A DNA stretch of 7,325 bases from assembly GCA_026992215.1 (NCBI GenBank), contig JALXAI010000145.1, positions 1 through 7,325 on the forward strand, read 5' to 3'. This DNA is from Desulfobacterales bacterium (GTDB taxonomy: Bacteria > Desulfobacterota > Syntrophobacteria > B119-G9). The notes beneath the pieces were generated by a model. The model did not search any database. It saw only the letters and a program-made list of their open reading frames with translations, and was not told the origin of the DNA. The translations under genes and the position numbers were made by a program. Below, in pieces: positions 6,754 to 7,325 of the stretch; within the stretch, counting starts at the first letter, position 1; each line of letters opens with the position of its first letter.

Positions 6754-6816
6754 ATGGGACAGAGTAGTGCTTCAAAGACAATAAATTGTTTTTGGTGGTG
6801 GCAGGCTTTAACATGA
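6754..6816 (+). CDS. trpL: trp leader peptide (20 residues, three consecutive Trp codons)
   Basis: A short frame beginning MGQSSASK and ending CFWWWQALT carries TGG TGG TGG at 6793-6801, followed by the stop TGA at 6814-6816. Tandem Trp codons just before a GC-rich hairpin are the mark of a leader peptide for ribosome-mediated attenuation: scarcity of charged tRNA-Trp stalls the ribosome there. The peptide itself is expected to have no function. The start is uncertain. ATG 6754 fits the predicted transcription start, with AAAGG at 6736-6740 upstream but 13 bases away. In-frame alternatives are TTG 6748, seven bases after that AAAGG, and ATG 6733, which would give 27 residues and a fourth Trp codon (6745-6747) but lies almost at the predicted transcript end. 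The codons and stop are the same in all cases. Confidence 0.88.
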   Translation: MGQSSASKTINCFWWWQALT

Positions 6817-6823
6817 GCCTGCC
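6800..6823 (+). promoter_or_regulatory. Attenuator 1:2 (pause) hairpin
   Basis: GGCAGGCT (6800-6807) pairs perfectly with AGCCTGCC (6816-6823) across an 8-base loop. Strand 1 starts inside the third Trp codon and strand 2 starts at the last base of the leader stop codon. A ribosome stalled at the Trp codons would cover strand 1, and one at the stop codon would cover strand 2. Formation of this hairpin prevents the antiterminator. Confidence 0.8.
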
Positions 6824-6870
6824 CTCATAGGCTCTGTCTCTGAGACAAAATTAGAGAGCCATGGGGTAGG
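6818..6870 (+). promoter_or_regulatory. Attenuator 2:3 antiterminator
   Basis: Strand 2, CCTGCCCTCATAGGCTCT (6818-6835), can pair with strand 3, AGAGCCATGGGGTAGG (6855-6870). This gives 16 base pairs, including one G-U, with two single-base bulges (T6825 and A6829). The 19-base loop may contain a small GTCT/AGAC hairpin. It uses the right arm of the 1:2 hairpin and the left arm of the terminator, so it excludes both. This is the structure expected when tryptophan is scarce. Confidence 0.75.
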
Positions 6871-6898
6871 AGAAAGCGCTCCATGGCTCGAGTTTTTT
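6856..6898 (+). terminator. Attenuator 3:4 intrinsic terminator
   Basis: GAGCCATGG (6856-6864) pairs perfectly over nine bases with CCATGGCTC (6881-6889), with possible extra G-U and G-C pairs at the top of the stem. The stem is followed by GAG and six T (6893-6898). In tryptophan excess this hairpin should end transcription before trpB. Confidence 0.82.
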
Positions 6899-6900
6899 AT

Positions 6901-6934
6901 AATGCCGTGGGGCTTTCCCCTCGGCATTTTTTTT
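6901..6934 (+). terminator. Second intrinsic terminator between the attenuator and trpB
   Basis: AATGCCG (6901-6907) pairs with CGGCATT (6922-6928), and GGGG (6909-6912) with CCCC (6917-6920), around a T-T mismatch and a CTTT tetraloop. Eight T (6927-6934) follow the GC-rich stem. It is a textbook rho-independent terminator oriented towards trpB, only two bases after the T run of the first. The attenuator alone would not remove it. Confidence 0.82.
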
Positions 6935-6950
6935 GTGAGATTCGAAAAGA

Positions 6951-6957
6951 AAGGAGG
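6951..6957 (+). promoter_or_regulatory. Ribosome-binding site of trpB
   Basis: AAGGAGG, six bases before the ATG at 6964, is a near-consensus Shine-Dalgarno and fixes the trpB start. Confidence 0.85.
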
Positions 6958-6963
6958 ATAAGT

Positions 6964-7325
6964 ATGACACAGGTGAAAGTATTTCTTGACGAAAGCGAAA
7001 TGCCAAGGCAATGGTACAATGTCCTCGCGGATTTGCCGACTCCCATGAATCCGCCTCTCCATCCGGCTACGGGAGAACCGGTTAAACCGGAAGACCTTGC
7101 CCCGGTATTTCCCATGAACTTGATAGAGCAGGAGGTGGCGTCAGATCGCTGGATAGATATTCCGGAGGCGGTACTGGAAAAGTATGCGCTCTGGAGACCC
7201 ACCCCGCTGTTCAGGGCCAGGAACTTCGAAAGGTTCCTTGATGCGCCGGTAAAAATCTTCTACAAGAACGAAGGGGTCAGTCCTCCGGGATCGCACAAAC
7301 CGAACACTGCCGTTGCCCAGGCCTA
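6964..7325 (+). CDS. trpB: Tryptophan synthase beta chain, TrpB2 type (3' end outside the window)
   Basis: The frame runs open to the right edge, giving the first 120 residues of a protein expected to be about 450 long. It starts [20 protein letters not shown], followed by [20 protein letters not shown], the RPTPLFRA motif and [16 protein letters not shown]112 in GSHKPN is the pyridoxal-phosphate lysine. The long N-terminal segment before RPTPL and the SPPGSHKPN version of the cofactor motif mark the TrpB2 subgroup rather than classical TrpB1, whose motif is GAHKIN. TrpB condenses indole with L-serine to make L-tryptophan; TrpB2 proteins often lack the contacts to TrpA and may act alone to salvage indole (family knowledge). 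The preceding leader peptide and terminator strongly support tryptophan-controlled expression. No trpA or other trp gene is visible in the window. Confidence 0.95.
   Translation, partial: MTQVKVFLDESEMPRQWYNVLADLPTPMNPPLHPATGEPVKPEDLAPVFPMNLIEQEVASDRWIDIPEAVLEKYALWRPTPLFRARNFERFLDAPVKIFYKNEGVSPPGSHKPNTAVAQA

Noticed and set aside
6816..6898. T-box riboswitch for tryptophan
   Set aside because: The conserved T-box sequence (TGGNACCGCG type) is absent, whereas a leader peptide with tandem Trp codons explains the structure.
6898..6903. Perfect TATAAT between the two terminators as an internal trpB promoter
   Set aside because: No -35-like sequence at 16-18 bases and no TGN extension. The match arises from the T run meeting the next stem. 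A start there would bypass the second terminator, so transcript 5' mapping would still be informative.
6808..7202. Minus-strand frames over the trp leader and trpB start
   Set aside because: They run through two terminators and the antisense of a well-conserved enzyme; no plausible product.

Overview
The window looks like a chromosomal segment from a Gram-negative bacterium rich in two-component signalling, most probably a member of the former Deltaproteobacteria (Desulfobacterota and relatives). The reasons are the style of the receiver-HDOD, receiver/degenerate HD-GYP and hybrid-kinase receiver proteins, a PhnD-type periplasmic sensor kinase, and a TrpB2-type tryptophan synthase beta chain. 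This placement is inference from protein style; no rRNA or tRNA gene is present to confirm it.

Left part (1-1001): the window opens inside the C-terminal receiver domain of a truncated plus-strand protein, probably a hybrid histidine kinase. Convergent to it (697-377, minus) is an unlisted decayed gene. A good Shine-Dalgarno site and ATG start a receiver domain that is broken by a nonsense codon, then joined by a deletion to the last ~40 residues of a histidine-kinase ATPase domain, which carries one more frameshift. The rest, up to 1001, has no convincing gene.

Centre (1002-3344, plus): two closely spaced genes encode a receiver-HDOD protein and a receiver protein with a degenerate HD-GYP domain that has lost its metal-binding and GYP residues. 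The second gene's ribosome-binding site overlaps the first gene's stop codon.

Minus-strand pair (6450-3515): a response regulator with no DNA-binding domain is followed, with a 4-base GTGA overlap, by a 774-residue membrane histidine kinase. The kinase has a PhnD-like periplasmic ligand-binding domain, a transmembrane helix, a PAS domain and a HisKA/HATPase core. They probably form one sensory pair that signals through protein-protein contacts or a downstream phosphorelay rather than by direct DNA binding.

Right edge (6692-7325, plus): the most notable element. A trpB2-type gene, cut by the window end, is preceded by a complete classical tryptophan attenuator. It has a TTGACA promoter and a short leader peptide with three consecutive Trp codons. 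A 1:2 hairpin overlaps the Trp codons, a 16-bp 2:3 antiterminator is mutually exclusive with both neighbours, and a 3:4 terminator ends in six T. A second strong intrinsic terminator lies between this attenuator and trpB. An upstream ATG in frame with trpB opens inside the first terminator and reads through the second. That makes the leader more elaborate than a textbook trp attenuator.
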